Source: Peltaster fructicola (lineage: Eukaryota > Ascomycota > Dothideomycetes). From it: 64,000 nt of DNA. The position numbers were made by a program, and so were the translations under genes. The notes beneath the pieces are model-generated. The model made no database searches, was not told where the DNA came from, and was given only the letters and a program-made list of their open reading frames with translations. This document shows, one piece after another, positions 1-10,462 of the stretch (position 1 is its first letter; every line of letters starts with the position of its first letter). The DNA lies in contig CP051140.1 of NCBI GenBank assembly GCA_001592805.2, forward strand, positions 248,001-312,000, written 5' to 3'.

Positions 1-17
1 CCACTGACTGAGCGTAG

Positions 18-760
18 AATGCACCGGAGCGAGCTGATCTCAAGACCAATCTTGTCGGCGAGATCGATGCCGGTGCAAGACCAGACGTTGTGATCGCCTC
101 GTCTTCGTCCGGCCTGCCCAGCTCCAAGTTTGTCGGAGAGTGCAAGAAGAACCCTGGTCGAGTGCTGATCGGTCATCCATTCAATCCACCTCATCTCTTA
201 CCGCTTGTCGAAGTCGTACCGCATCCCGGCACTGATGCTGCTAGCGTGCAGGCAGCACTCGAGTTCTACAGATCTGTTGGCAAGTATGCTGTCCATGTCA
301 AGCAGGAGGTACCAGGACATATCGCCAATCGACTGCAGGCTGCACTCACCGTAGAGGCGTATAGTCTAGTCGCTAGAGGAGTGCTGTCCGCTGAAGATCT
401 CGGTTAGTCCAGTCGAGTGGAGTGATGTTCAAAGCTGACACCCAAATAGACGCCTGTGTGACGACCAGTCTGGGACCTCGTTGGGCACTGACTGGCCCGA
501 TCATGTCCCAGGCATTCGGCGGTGGAGGTGGTCCAGAAGGTCTACGTCACTTGATTCAGCATATTGGTCCTGGTATGCGAGTGTGGTTAGAAGACATGAA
601 CGCACATCCCTTCGACTTTGGTGAGAAGAGCATCGACACTCTCGTCGAGGGAGTGCGCGAATCATTCGATCATCATTCTGCGAAGCATGTCGAGGAGCAG
701 AAAGATAAGGTGCTGATTCAGCTCTTGAAGCTGAAAGCTACTGCGCCAGACATCATCTGA
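18..760 (+). CDS. 3-hydroxyacyl-CoA dehydrogenase-like protein, C-terminal part (5' partial)
   Basis: This is the distal part of a gene that begins outside the window. An intron acceptor ends at 17. The visible exons are 18-402 and 450-760, separated by a 47-nt intron, and the gene stops with TGA. The first exon carries the end of the NAD-binding domain (VVIASSSSGLPSSKF, then IGHPFNPPHLLPLVEVVP) and the second holds the C-terminal helical domain (GPRWALTGPIMSQAFGGGGG). This fits the 3-hydroxyacyl-CoA / L-gulonate 3-dehydrogenase (lambda-crystallin) superfamily, which oxidises hydroxyl groups with NAD. The GHPFNPP segment contains the catalytic-type His. The true substrate cannot be read from this fragment. 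Residues near the substrate pocket differ among 3-hydroxybutyryl-CoA, L-gulonate and carnitine dehydrogenases, so I give only the family. The family call is firm and the substrate is open. Confidence 0.85.
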
Positions 761-1375
761 GAGCATTGCTCATATGTGATGATGTTAGTTACGAGAGCGA
801 TAGCGCGGTAACCACGGACTGTAGTACTTGCCGCATATGTGTCCACAGTAACACTCTTCACAAAGTAATTCATACTTGAGGCTCATGCGTTCTGTTAAAA
901 TTACCTGTTTGGGAAGGCATGCAACTACCGAGCAGCACCGAGCCAGTCACGCGACACCGTTGTCCTGCCAGGGTATAGCCAAGCACAATCTCATTCAGAA
1001 TGTCGTTACATTTTATCTATTGGCGACAGCAGCAGGATTGGTCTGCCTTGCGAGGCCGCTGCTGTAGTAGTGGAGTCGATGATGGGTAGTGCGTGATGGC
1101 AAAACGAGCTGTGCAGCCGTAGTGTGCTGCAAGTCCCACTGCTGTCAATGCTAACACAGGCCGTCCGCACACGAGTCTTCAACATCGAAACAGCACACCT
1201 GGAAGCACTAATCTCGTGTGCAAGCCCTAGCTGAGGTATCTTGTCCGCACGTTGGTATTGCACGGCCGGACGACGTAGCACGTACTAACAGGACAGCGGT
1301 ATCTAGGATGCCATCTCGATTGTCTACCTGCCTAGCTACAAACAAGTACTTCGATGGCCGCTCAAAGCAACACCA
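761..1375. other. intergenic, nothing recognised
   Basis: This lies between the 3' ends of two convergent genes. It holds only short unsupported reading frames, with no repeat or RNA gene that I can see. Confidence 0.6.
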
Positions 1376-2953
1376 TCAACCACAATAACGACCGTTACCA
1401 TCTAGACCGCCTGCGACAGGACATGGCACAAAGACATTGACAGCAGGGTCGTAGCCCTGCGTCTGGACGATGAATTTGCTAGTGTCTGCCTTCGATGTGC
1501 CCATAGGCACTTGCCACGTGTAGTGGTATCCGGCGATTGTTATAGCTGCTTGGTCGATTGGAACCCATGACCAAGTCATTCCAGGAGCAGTGCCGCTGTA
1601 CATGAACAGTGTTGTACCCTCAATCATGTAATTGACCATGATATAGTTCGTGGGTGTGTAATTAATGGGCCAGCCAATTGCACCGTCTTGAGCCTGAATA
1701 TAGAGACGAACGAAGGCGTATGGAACGAGGACGTCGGCGGAGAAGATACTGAGGTTAAAAGTTACCGTGGCGTTGACGTTGACTACCGATCTGCCGTTCG
1801 GAAGTGCTGGAGTGGCGACAGTGACCGCATTAGAGTCTAGGGACTCGACAAGCGACTCACTGATAGCCTTGACAGTCAAGTCATGGCTGGTACCTGGTGT
1901 GAGCATTCCTACAGTGACCTGACTGGTTGAAGGTAGGTCCAGCGTCTTGACGCCGTCGAGATACACAGCGTAGGCGGTCGCATTGCTGACCAACGACCAG
2001 TTGATTGTGACAGAAGTGTAGTCAACGGCTTTCGTCCTCAGGCCTTCCGGAGCTGAGATTCCAACAATTCCTCCATAAGGAACAGCAGTAGCAGCCACAG
2101 CCGGTTGTCCACCGGCCACAGCATCCATACAGGCTTTTATGTAGGTGTCGTTTGACAAGATGTTGTACGGATTGGGCTGGATTCCACTCGTGATCTCAAG
2201 CAGTCCAGCACCACGCTGACTAGCAAGAGCGGTAACATTTGCGATCTGCTGCTGTGGCACATCATATATGATATGCCAGATCTTGCGTGGGTCTGCCGGT
2301 TGCCAGCTGTTCGACACATAGTGGTTCATGTAGGCGTCGAAACTGTTTTCGAAGGTCAAGAGGGTGTCCATCGTGTCCGCAAAGCATTGAGGCATCGATG
2401 AGCCAGGGTTGAGCACAGTAAAAGCACCTGGGTGGCTGCGCTTGGTATAATTGTTGATGTGCTCGTAGACGTAAGCGTATGCACAGTCGCTCCAGCCTTC
2501 ATCGAAGAATATCCCACCGATGTTGCCATACAACTCATACTACTTGTCGACATCCTGCTCGATCTGTGCAATCCAGTCCATGAGATCGAAAGAGTCAAGT
2601 CGAGTGGTGAACCGCTGCTGACTCTTGCCGAGATAACCTGTGCGTACATAACCGATGATGGTCTTGCTGTTGGGACAGGCTACTGCTCGGTCGATCACTG
2701 CTGTCCAGTTGGCGTCAGCAATCGAGTCAGGTCCATTGAGGATGTTGGCAACCAGTACGCTGATCTTGCGATTGTCGTAACTGATGAGTCTATTCCAAGC
2801 GTTTGGATCTGCGAGAGGATTGATGTATGAAGCCATGGCGATCTGCTGCTGGCCAGATGAGGTGTCCGCAATGTCAGGGCAGTCATGTGCTGTGGTGAAG
2901 CTGCTAAGAACAGCCAGCAGCAGGCACAGCATGGTGCTGATGCAGAAAGACAT
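1376..2953 (-). pseudogene. spherulin-4 family secreted protein with fibronectin III-like tail, interrupted by one in-frame TAG
   Basis: The reading frame starts at ATG 2953 with a signal peptide (MSFCISTMLCLLLAVLSSF). It then shows a spherulation-specific family 4 domain: SYINPLADPNAW, IGYVRTGYLG, DWIAQIEQDVDK and GIFFDEGW. After about residue 270 comes a fibronectin III-like module (TSVTINWSLVSNATAYAVYLDG, in part) and a C-terminal beta-rich region. A single TAG at 2542-2540 splits the frame between DVDK and YELYGN, and the frame is otherwise open and uninterrupted on both sides. Aromatic residues are usual at this spot in spherulin-4 proteins, so a TGG-to-TAG change is likely. No intron of ordinary size removes the stop. 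It may be a young pseudogene, a strain-specific null allele, a read-through gene or a sequencing error. Spherulin-4 proteins are secreted and their biochemical role is unknown. A second, uninterrupted member lies at 46310-47158. Confidence 0.75.
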
Positions 2954-3774
2954 AGCGGAGGAGAAAGAATGTCTAACGACGAGCGATGCAGTGGTCTTGG
3001 AGGAAGATATTGGTTGTGAAAGTCAAAGGAAAGAGGTAGCATGGAGAGTCTCTTAGTCCTTGAAGCCGAGCAAGTCACTCAAAGCCTGTAGCATACTGTG
3101 AGGTCCAAGTGACTGCTTCGCACGAGATGGACGAGTAGCCCGAGAAAGTCGCTTTAACTGGCATATTTGAACCTCCATCGTCTGGTTGCGTCGACATTGC
3201 GAAGATGGCATCGCCGGCGATAGTCCAGTGATCTGTCTGCTGATTTCTTATCTCAAGGAGGAGATGATGTTGTACGGCTGATGTGGGTCTCTTGAGGGAA
3301 GAGCTCACTCTACCTACCGTTCTTTGAGTCAGCTGGAGCATACTAACAGACTGCAAAGAGCCCAGTGTGTAGTTTTGCTACGAACATGTCAGTTGAGTTC
3401 AAGCAAAGTCTGTCAAACTCACTGTGCCTGCATGAGATTCACTACCACCTGTTCAATTTCACCTATCGATCTTCCTAGTGATGGCAACAAACGTCCATTG
3501 AGCTTGCCGGAGGTATGTGTTACTGCTGAACTCGTGCAGAACTTCTCTCGTGAGGGTGTGCTCGATGTCGTTCCTATGGTCGGCTGTTGGAGGCTCGAAG
3601 TGAACCGTCCTCCAGCTGTTTGACACTGCTTCAGTTGCTGAGGTCGACTCTTCCAAAGCGTACATCATCTTGGCACGCCCAGTATGCAATACCGTTGGGG
3701 ATTCTTTGTTCAAGCACGGTCTGATCTTTGCTCTTGTGCTCTACACTCATTTGAATCCCTTGAAGAACCCTGCT
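2954..3774. other. upstream region of the spherulin-4 gene; no supported gene
   Basis: This stretch separates the 5' end of the spherulin-4 frame from the 3' end of the HET gene. Several frames of 80-130 codons cross it on both strands. None has a recognisable domain, a signal peptide with a good ATG, or splice support. Confidence 0.5.
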
Positions 3775-5535
3775 TCAGGTTATGGCAAAGTACCGTTCCT
3801 CAGCAGTGTCAGTCATCACTCGTCCACCTTGCTCTCCCATCAAAAAGGCGACAATAGCAAAACCGACAAATTCGAACGTCGTCATCATCCCCGATGGCCG
3901 CAGTATGGCAGGTAATGGCGCGCCGTGTAGTAGCACGACAACGTCTCCAGGCTGTAGCATACCACGTACCAGACCAAGATAGCCGGTCTCCGTGTGGAAG
4001 ATAGAGAAAGCTGCATCCTCTTGTGTAGCTGAGAACAACGCATAGTCTCTAAGCAGATCATGAGCCTCCAATGCTGTGCCAGACCACCGATACCAGTTCT
4101 GAAAGACGTCAAGAAGGTACTGCAGGAATGTCCTCGACCTATGCTTTGATGCGTCGGTCAGTAGTGCCGACTCTCTAGCATTGTTGACGTTAAGCAGTTT
4201 CCAGAGCATAGAGGTCACGCGTCGTGCTTGTGCGCTTGTTATATAGCTGTCTGTCATCAAAGAGCATGTCTCGAGATGCTCAAACGATTGTATTGTGTCG
4301 AATAGCTTCCCAGCAAGCGATAGAATGCCAAACTCTTCGTCAAGACTAGGATGTTGTATAGCCGGATAGGATGTGGCGTACGTCCAAGGCTCTGGTGCTT
4401 CGAAGAGCTTTGGACCACGAAGCTGGTTTCTGACGTCGTCATTTGGGAGGAGGCTGCTGTCACCGAAGTCTACCACCCAAGTTGGCAAAGATTGGTCACG
4501 ATAAGCAGTCTTCCATGCGTAGCGTAAGATACCGAGGTGTCCACTGCCGACAATCGATGCAAAGGTAGCCCGAGTGAAGACGGCCATGGTCGTGGCGTGA
4601 TAGTCGGGCTCAATCCACTTTGCCTCGTCAACTGAAATCATGCTTCGAAGACTGTAAGCCTTATCTCGCGCATCAGTAGCAGCAGCTTGGAAGCAGTTCT
4701 CTGCAAAGTCGAGGATAGTCATTGGACCATTCCTAACCTTATCGCGGATGTCGTTGAGTCGGTATTGTGCGCTCCAGAAGGATTGACACACACCATCGTG
4801 TCCGTTGTAGGCTACCAGCTGCCAAAGAAGTCCTTCGGAAGAAAAGAAGTCATCGAAGCTCTCTTCGAAAGTGCCGTAGCACATTTGTAAGTTTGCAGGC
4901 GCTTTGCAGAACTCCTGAACTACCCATGTTCGCTCCCACCAGCTCGGTGATGTGTCATGCAGAGCGCCATGCAGTGCGCATCGTTGCATCTCCGTTGCAG
5001 AGATGTCCATGCTTCCCACAGGACGCACCTCCGGGGATCGATACGATCGTGATTCGCCGTCAACAGTCTCGTATAGTATACAGTCTTCTGATGGCAGCAT
5101 CCAATTCGTTTGACGCACATCTCCAAGCCATACGAGCACGCCAGTAGCGCTGCTGAAGATATCGCCCATGAGTCTGACTTGTCCATTGCGCTCTGCGATA
5201 TCTGCCTGGTTCACACATATTGCATCCACCCAAAGCGTTCGAGGCTTGTGTTGATGTCTAAGACGTCTCAGCGCTCCTGCTAGGTTAGTCGTAACTCCGA
5301 ATCCTGCTCTGTCATTTAGTGTCATAGACGACGATTCTCCACATCCCCAGGTGTAAGATAGAGCTTCATATTCTCGACGATTCTTCGAGTAAAGAGATGT
5401 CTTGTAAAGCCTACATCGGATGTCTTCGTGTGGGAGTCCTGGCAAGAGATGAAGTACACGGATCTCTCCTATCTCTGACACTATCGAAGAGGCGGCATAG
5501 AGCTTGGTTTTCTCCAGCTCAGAGAGAAGACTCAT
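3775..5535 (-). CDS. HET (heterokaryon incompatibility) domain protein
   Basis: A single-exon frame of 586 aa starting at ATG 5535. The N-terminal third has the HET-domain blocks in order: REYEALSYTWG (about residues 54-64), LWVDAICVNQADIAERNGQ (about 100-118) and GVLVWLGD (about 133-140). A helical region of unknown function follows. In filamentous ascomycetes HET proteins trigger regulated cell death after non-self recognition during hyphal fusion, usually together with a partner locus. I see no NACHT, WD40, GLTP or lectin partner domain in this protein, and no recognisable partner gene next to it. It diverges from the small secreted protein gene at 6291, sharing about 755 bp of upstream DNA. 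The domain call is firm. Whether this copy acts in vegetative incompatibility cannot be told from sequence. Confidence 0.92.
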   Translation of the reverse strand: MSLLSELEKTKLYAASSIVSEIGEIRVLHLLPGLPHEDIRCRLYKTSLYSKNRREYEALSYTWGCGESSSMTLNDRAGFGVTTNLAGALRRLRHQHKPRTLWVDAICVNQADIAERNGQVRLMGDIFSSATGVLVWLGDVRQTNWMLPSEDCILYETVDGESRSYRSPEVRPVGSMDISATEMQRCALHGALHDTSPSWWERTWVVQEFCKAPANLQMCYGTFEESFDDFFSSEGLLWQLVAYNGHDGVCQSFWSAQYRLNDIRDKVRNGPMTILDFAENCFQAAATDARDKAYSLRSMISVDEAKWIEPDYHATTMAVFTRATFASIVGSGHLGILRYAWKTAYRDQSLPTWVVDFGDSSLLPNDDVRNQLRGPKLFEAPEPWTYATSYPAIQHPSLDEEFGILSLAGKLFDTIQSFEHLETCSLMTDSYITSAQARRVTSMLWKLLNVNNARESALLTDASKHRSRTFLQYLLDVFQNWYRWSGTALEAHDLLRDYALFSATQEDAAFSIFHTETGYLGLVRGMLQPGDVVVLLHGAPLPAILRPSGMMTTFEFVGFAIVAFLMGEQGGRVMTDTAEERYFAIT

Positions 5536-6290
5536 TGTGGCGTCAGGCTGCAGTTCATCTGCCGAGAATGCTGAACGCCGCGTTGGTCGTCATCTTCATG
5601 TTGAGTTTGAGTGACCTCGATAGCAGAATGTAACTCTGTTGTGATTCGAAGAAAGGCGAAACACAAGGATGTTCGATGGCGAGGTCAAAGACAACGGAAG
5701 CGCCCGCCTGAGTGCACGTGACTCTTGGCAGCGGCACACTCTAGCGCCGACAGAACAGTTGGCCACTTCACACCAACCAACAATGACCAGGCTCCGTCTT
5801 CAGTCGATGCAACAACTCCTACTGAGACACAACAGAGTTGTCAAGCAAGCAAGTCTGCTCAGCCTGTCTGAGCTCGGCTCGTCAGTCCTCATCATGTCTA
5901 CCGAGCCATGCATGATACTGAATGCAGTCGAGCTCACCAGCGACACAATCTTCACCTCATGGAGCGGCGGCAGCATCGCGAGCTCATTGAAATACAATTG
6001 CTAACACCTCCGACATGGTGCGTGGTATAGCATTAGCAAACTTGTCTGGAACATCATTGTTTGTTGTAACAACAACATAACATTAGAAACGCTGTAGTAT
6101 GCAACCGTCACGAAAGGTAAGGTATGCTTTATTTTGTCCTTGCTACCGACGACTACAGCGTACGACTTCCGCTATAAGATCTCTGTACGTGCCTCAATGC
6201 TGCAGATACCATGTCATAAGCTTTCTTCACTCTCACATACCATCTGTGTTCGATCATCCAACCTACAAACTTGCTGTACACCCATTCATC
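5536..6290. other. divergent intergenic region between HET gene and small secreted protein
   Basis: This holds the shared upstream DNA of two divergently transcribed genes. An open frame at about 5782-6004 (+) begins with an ATG in fair context but shows no domain or signal peptide, so I do not call it. Confidence 0.5.
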
Positions 6291-6779
6291 ATGTCTTCCG
6301 AATACACAAACCTAGCTCGGACATTCCTCACGCTTATGTTCACTGCAATCATGTTCAACATCGTCTTCCTTTCGCAATCAGCATCAGCTGCGCCTGCACG
6401 TATCATCGAGAGAGATTCCCTGGACGACTTAGCTCTGACCAAAAGATACAAGCCCGGTTGGTGTGGTCTCCACTTCGTACAATATCAGAAGAACGAGGGC
6501 CCAGGACCGGCTAGAAACGATTACCGCTTCACAATCACGATCAAGGATGCAGCCGGGGCTGTGGTGGGTGGCACTGGCAACCTCCCAATGCCGATTTATC
6601 AGTCAAGCAATCTTCCTGGCGCACTACCGTATTCCTTGGTGATGACTCCTGGCAATGTCGACAGCGATCCATTACGATTTGCCTACGCTGGGCAAAGCTG
6701 GAGTTCCAGTGATGGTACCTGCTCTGTTGGTATATACGACCGCGGCTCCCGACAGGGCGATTGTGGTTTCACCTGCTAA
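6291..6779 (+). CDS. small secreted protein, effector-like
   Basis: This is 162 aa from ATG 6291. The frame is open further upstream, but the ATG at 6291 gives a proper secretory leader: a hydrophobic stretch at about residues 11-30 followed by SASAAPA. A dibasic KR near residue 48 is a likely Kex2 processing site. The mature part is a compact domain with three Cys, two of them in the C-terminal 21 residues (GTCSV, CGFTC), plus patterned beta-strand-like stretches (YRFTITIKDAAGAVVGG). I do not recognise the family. Secretion, size, prepro structure and few Cys resemble fungal candidate effectors or cell-surface antigens, but that is inference. It diverges from the HET gene. Confidence 0.7.
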   Translation: MSSEYTNLARTFLTLMFTAIMFNIVFLSQSASAAPARIIERDSLDDLALTKRYKPGWCGLHFVQYQKNEGPGPARNDYRFTITIKDAAGAVVGGTGNLPMPIYQSSNLPGALPYSLVMTPGNVDSDPLRFAYAGQSWSSSDGTCSVGIYDRGSRQGDCGFTC

Positions 6780-7069
6780 TGGCTGTGAAAACAAAGAGAT
6801 AGCATGACGTGCAGGATGGCCTCTGGCAGGCTGAATCGCACAAGACCAACAGACAGGGCGACTTTCCGGTATCGCTTCTGACGATTGACGAGTTGAACGA
6901 CAACGGTTGTAGATTTAAGCTATACATGAGGTATAGATACAGATCTTGGGTACGATATGACAAGCGAATCGTTTAAAAAGTGCTTTCATAGCTGTGCCTT
7001 GATCTCGCTTCGTTGTCCAGCTCTCATCGTTCTCCTTATCGAAGATCATCCTAGTTCTCACCAGTTGCC

Positions 7070-10000
7070 TCAATCGCTATCCTCATCGTTATCATCGTCG
7101 TCATCATCATCGTCATCACCATCAACATCAAACACTCCCCGATCTACCTTGCTGACAGGTATAGCTCGTGGTGCAAACGCACGAGGAATGTGTATGCTAT
7201 TGCTGATCATGCCCCATAAGCTCTTCGATTGTGACTGTGAGCCCTTGTCAGCGCCTTGCGCGGTCTCGATCGTTTTGCTCTCCTTCTGTCTAGAGGCGAT
7301 AGACTCAGGCGCATCCAAAGATGGCTCGGCTGTGGCAGCATGCTCGGCCGGAGAAAGCTGCGGAAAGCTTGTGGGATCACCAATTTCGGATCGCTTTGAA
7401 TTCATCCAATACGATTGTCCTTCACTATACTGGTTGGTGGCTTGGTCAGGGCTCTCTAAGGTGAGGTTAGGATGATTGTACATTGACTCGGTATCATTCG
7501 TTTGGGCCGAAGCTCGGCGTCCTCGACGCCGTCGGTGAGTGCGGAAAGATCCTTTGTCGTAGGAAACTACCTTGCTGCCATTATCGTAAGTGTCGTATGA
7601 TATCGAAGGTAGTTGAGTCGGAGTAGGTCGATACATTGCAGCTCGGGATGTCCAGGTGTTACTGTCACCATGTGCAAGGGAAGGCTCGGCATCTAACCTT
7701 GGGTAGCTGTGTTGCTCTGAGTCGTCCAGACCTGCAATGCTCGGGTAGCTGATAGGCGTATCGTCGTGCGCGGTGTCGCTGGGTCGACGATGATTGAGAA
7801 CATCTTGCGGGTTTTGCCTCTTGACATCTGCGTGTCCATCATGGTCTTGAGAATCGGAGTCGTCGGCCGTGTTGTTGTATGGTTGCTGCTCAAGCGCGTC
7901 TTGCGAGACTTCGTTGTTGTCTTGAGAGTCTCCATCATGGTTAGATTGGTGATCAAGGTCGCTGGCCTTATCATGGTGCTCCTCGAGGGAAGCAGATCCT
8001 ACGCTGTCAGCCGGCTTGACGCTTCGCAGAGACTTGGGACCTTCATTAGTCATTGAGTCGAGACTTTGCTGACTTCCAACATCGTCGTTGTGAACGTTCT
8101 GTGCATTCTGCTGCGCGTCTGCTTCAAGCTCGACATCCTCGTCGATGTCTGCAGCGTCATGTACGACACTCGAATGACTATCCTGGTCTGCAAGGCGGGT
8201 TTCTTCGTTGCTGACGTGTTCGTCGAGCGCTCCAGCATGAGCATCTCCAAGGATGTCCTCGTTGACCAGGCTCATGTCATCCTCGAGCATTGCCTCAAAA
8301 GCTTCATTGTCCTCGGCACTGTTACTGTGTAGGATGTCAGGCCCTGGCATGCTGGAGGTGGCCTTTCGTGAATCGGTGGAGTACGTCAACGGTCCAAGCT
8401 CATGCTGCCGTGTCTTCCTCTTCTCGGCGAGTCTTTTCGCAGCAGATTGCACTTCACTTTGAACTCGACCTTTGCCTTTGCCCGTATAGCTTTGCTCGCT
8501 ATGTTCGCTTTGCGAAGGTTGAGGCAGGAAACTGAGCATAGTCTGCTTTGGCGCCGCTTCGCGGACGGAGACCGAACTGCTTGATGCTCTGGTCTGCGTG
8601 CCCGGATGTGACAGCTGAGATCTTGTTGGGGTAGACTTTGCTTTGTGCTTTTGTGCGGCAGTACGTCTTCGTATCTCTATTGGTGAGCTCTGGGTGTCCA
8701 CGATGTCGTCGCCGGCCAGTATAGAGGTGTCGGCTGGCGACGAAGTGATTTCGCGAAGTAGTCCTTTGTCCCTGAGCAACTTCTTTCGATATCTGATAGC
8801 TCCACAAGATCGAAAGGACTTATATCTGTCTCCCAGCTCTTGCGATATCTGCTGAGCATTCCAACCTTCCAAAAATCTCTGCTGCAATAGCTGTGTCTCT
8901 TTCAGTGTCCAGCCGGATGATGTGCTGGACTGTGCAGAGCTTTGTAGGACTGCGTATGCATCCTTCTTCGTGCTTGCCATGTCTTTCGTAATGTCGACAG
9001 TCCGTGGGTCGTCTGGCGATCCGTCACCAACGTAGTCGCTGTCTGTAGTCGGATCGAATTCCAGAACGTCGTCGTGCACATCTGCACCGCTAGCGGTCGT
9101 CGGCTCTGTAGGCACAGGTGAGGCTCGAGGTCGTTGAGCAGATTCTGGTGCAGCTGAGCTCGAAGCTACTTCCTCAGCAGACACTGGTGTGGGTGGAGCT
9201 CCAATCTTTGCCTTATGGTTGCGTCCGTTGATGGCGTTGCGCTTAATGACCTGCAAAGCTGCCCGTAATGGAGTGCTGGTGGTATCTCTGCGATCCCTGC
9301 TTGAAGTCTCGGTTTCTACGTTGTCATCTTCTGCATCGTGCTGCTCTTCGGATTGAGAATCTTGCACTATCTCGCTATGGAGAGACAGTCGTCTGCTGTA
9401 TTTGTTGCGTGTCATAGGTATCTTGAAGCCTTCGTTATCTTGTGGCCAGTCCTCGTCGTCTTCCTCTTGATCCTCTTCTGCATCTACTTGGGGCTCTGCA
9501 TCGTCGTCAAGGGCTCTTGTATTGTCCTCCCTTGACTCTACTGGAAAGTCTTGAATGAATTCGTCGACCGAAGCACCATATCGCTCTTCGTGTAACCGCT
9601 GTCGTTTGGTGTGTTGTAACTGATCGGGTGTGGCGAGCGGACGCTTGAATCCTGGTGGCCGCAATGCCGATGTATCTGCTAGAGACCCATCACGGTCATT
9701 GGGGTACAGAAGCACGTACAGCTGCAGTTCCTCAGGAGGAGATCGCGGTCCATAGCCCAAGTCGCCTACTTTATCGCGTATGTCGACATCGAAGCCATTG
9801 TACGTCTGGATCTTATACAGCCAACCTCTTCCAGCGAGGTGCTCGTAGCACCTCTCATACTTCTCTGTGATGCTAGACCAGACATCTGCGAACGTTTGTT
9901 GAGGATTGCAGGGGAGCACGAAGCTCGCAATGGGCGCGGAGGATGAGCTCTTTTTGCTTGTGATCCGTTCGGGCGGCATCACCTTGATGCTGAAGCGAAA

Positions 10001-10216
10001 GTTGTCCATCATGTTGCTTTGGAACGATCTCATCGCGCTGTTCTTCGTCGTGTGAACGCGAAAGGTGCAGGAGATGACCTCCTCAGTGGGCAGAATATGG
10101 ATGCGACGCGAAACAATTGACAGGTCACTTTCTGTAGGTATTTTAGCTCGCGCGCTAAAACTCAATGCCGGAACCTTGTCCCGACTATGGGCCCACGACA
10201 CCTGAAACAGCTCCAT
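7070..10216 (-). CDS. Dnt1/Net1-like nucleolar (Cdc14-binding type) protein
   Basis: This is 1048 aa without introns. The N-terminal about 190 residues contain a ubiquitin-like beta-grasp region (FRFSIKVMPPE, then FADVWSSITEKYERCY and LYKIQTYNGFDVDIRDKVGDLG). It resembles the N-terminal domain shared by fission yeast Dnt1 and budding yeast Net1/Tof2, nucleolar proteins that bind and restrain Cdc14 phosphatase and rDNA factors. Near residues 447-500 there is a SANT/Myb-like helical segment (GWTLKETQLLQQRFLEGWN, SFRSCGAIRYRKKLL). The rest is low-complexity, acidic and Ser-rich, ending in an Asp run encoded by a GAT/GAC repeat at about 7078-7130. The start is uncertain: ATG 10216 is the longest, but ATGs at 10033 or 10012 lie just before the domain. 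The family assignment is by pattern and is moderate. The nucleolar role is inferred. Confidence 0.55.
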   Translation of the reverse strand: MELFQVSWAHSRDKVPALSFSARAKIPTESDLSIVSRRIHILPTEEVISCTFRVHTTKNSAMRSFQSNMMDNFRFSIKVMPPERITSKKSSSSAPIASFVLPCNPQQTFADVWSSITEKYERCYEHLAGRGWLYKIQTYNGFDVDIRDKVGDLGYGPRSPPEELQLYVLLYPNDRDGSLADTSALRPPGFKRPLATPDQLQHTKRQRLHEERYGASVDEFIQDFPVESREDNTRALDDDAEPQVDAEEDQEEDDEDWPQDNEGFKIPMTRNKYSRRLSLHSEIVQDSQSEEQHDAEDDNVETETSSRDRRDTTSTPLRAALQVIKRNAINGRNHKAKIGAPPTPVSAEEVASSSAAPESAQRPRASPVPTEPTTASGADVHDDVLEFDPTTDSDYVGDGSPDDPRTVDITKDMASTKKDAYAVLQSSAQSSTSSGWTLKETQLLQQRFLEGWNAQQISQELGDRYKSFRSCGAIRYRKKLLRDKGLLREITSSPADTSILAGDDIVDTQSSPIEIRRRTAAQKHKAKSTPTRSQLSHPGTQTRASSSSVSVREAAPKQTMLSFLPQPSQSEHSEQSYTGKGKGRVQSEVQSAAKRLAEKRKTRQHELGPLTYSTDSRKATSSMPGPDILHSNSAEDNEAFEAMLEDDMSLVNEDILGDAHAGALDEHVSNEETRLADQDSHSSVVHDAADIDEDVELEADAQQNAQNVHNDDVGSQQSLDSMTNEGPKSLRSVKPADSVGSASLEEHHDKASDLDHQSNHDGDSQDNNEVSQDALEQQPYNNTADDSDSQDHDGHADVKRQNPQDVLNHRRPSDTAHDDTPISYPSIAGLDDSEQHSYPRLDAEPSLAHGDSNTWTSRAAMYRPTPTQLPSISYDTYDNGSKVVSYDKGSFRTHRRRRGRRASAQTNDTESMYNHPNLTLESPDQATNQYSEGQSYWMNSKRSEIGDPTSFPQLSPAEHAATAEPSLDAPESIASRQKESKTIETAQGADKGSQSQSKSLWGMISNSIHIPRAFAPRAIPVSKVDRGVFDVDGDDDDDDDDDNDEDSD
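7078..7130 (-). repeat. GAT/GAC trinucleotide tract coding an Asp run
   Basis: The tract is an imperfect ATC/GTC repeat on the + strand. It encodes the C-terminal poly-Asp tail of the nucleolar protein and is likely length-variable. Confidence 0.75.
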
Positions 10217-10462
10217 GAAGCGTGCAGACTGCCACAGTCTGTGACAATAGAAACAGTCACAATGTCAAACGTCAAGCTGGCTTCATGTAGAGCAACATTG
10301 GGCCTTGAATTGCCTACAAGCAGATGTACAGCCACTGATCGCTACTAAAGTACGTGAATCTATAGAACTGATTGAGAAACATATAATGAGTATACAAGCT
10401 GAGGCAGCGTGAAGGCAGATGTCGATATTATGCGTACAGCTTGCGTTATAGCTTATCGGTCG

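Noticed and set aside
90-760. Possible protein starts inside the first gene at 90 or 422
   Set aside because: Position 90 is GTG inside a conserved strand, and 422 lies in an intron. The gene clearly begins outside the window.
5782-6004. Short + frame ending in SGGSIASSLKYNC
   Set aside because: About 74 codons, no domain, no secretory leader, and it lies in the divergent upstream region of two better genes.
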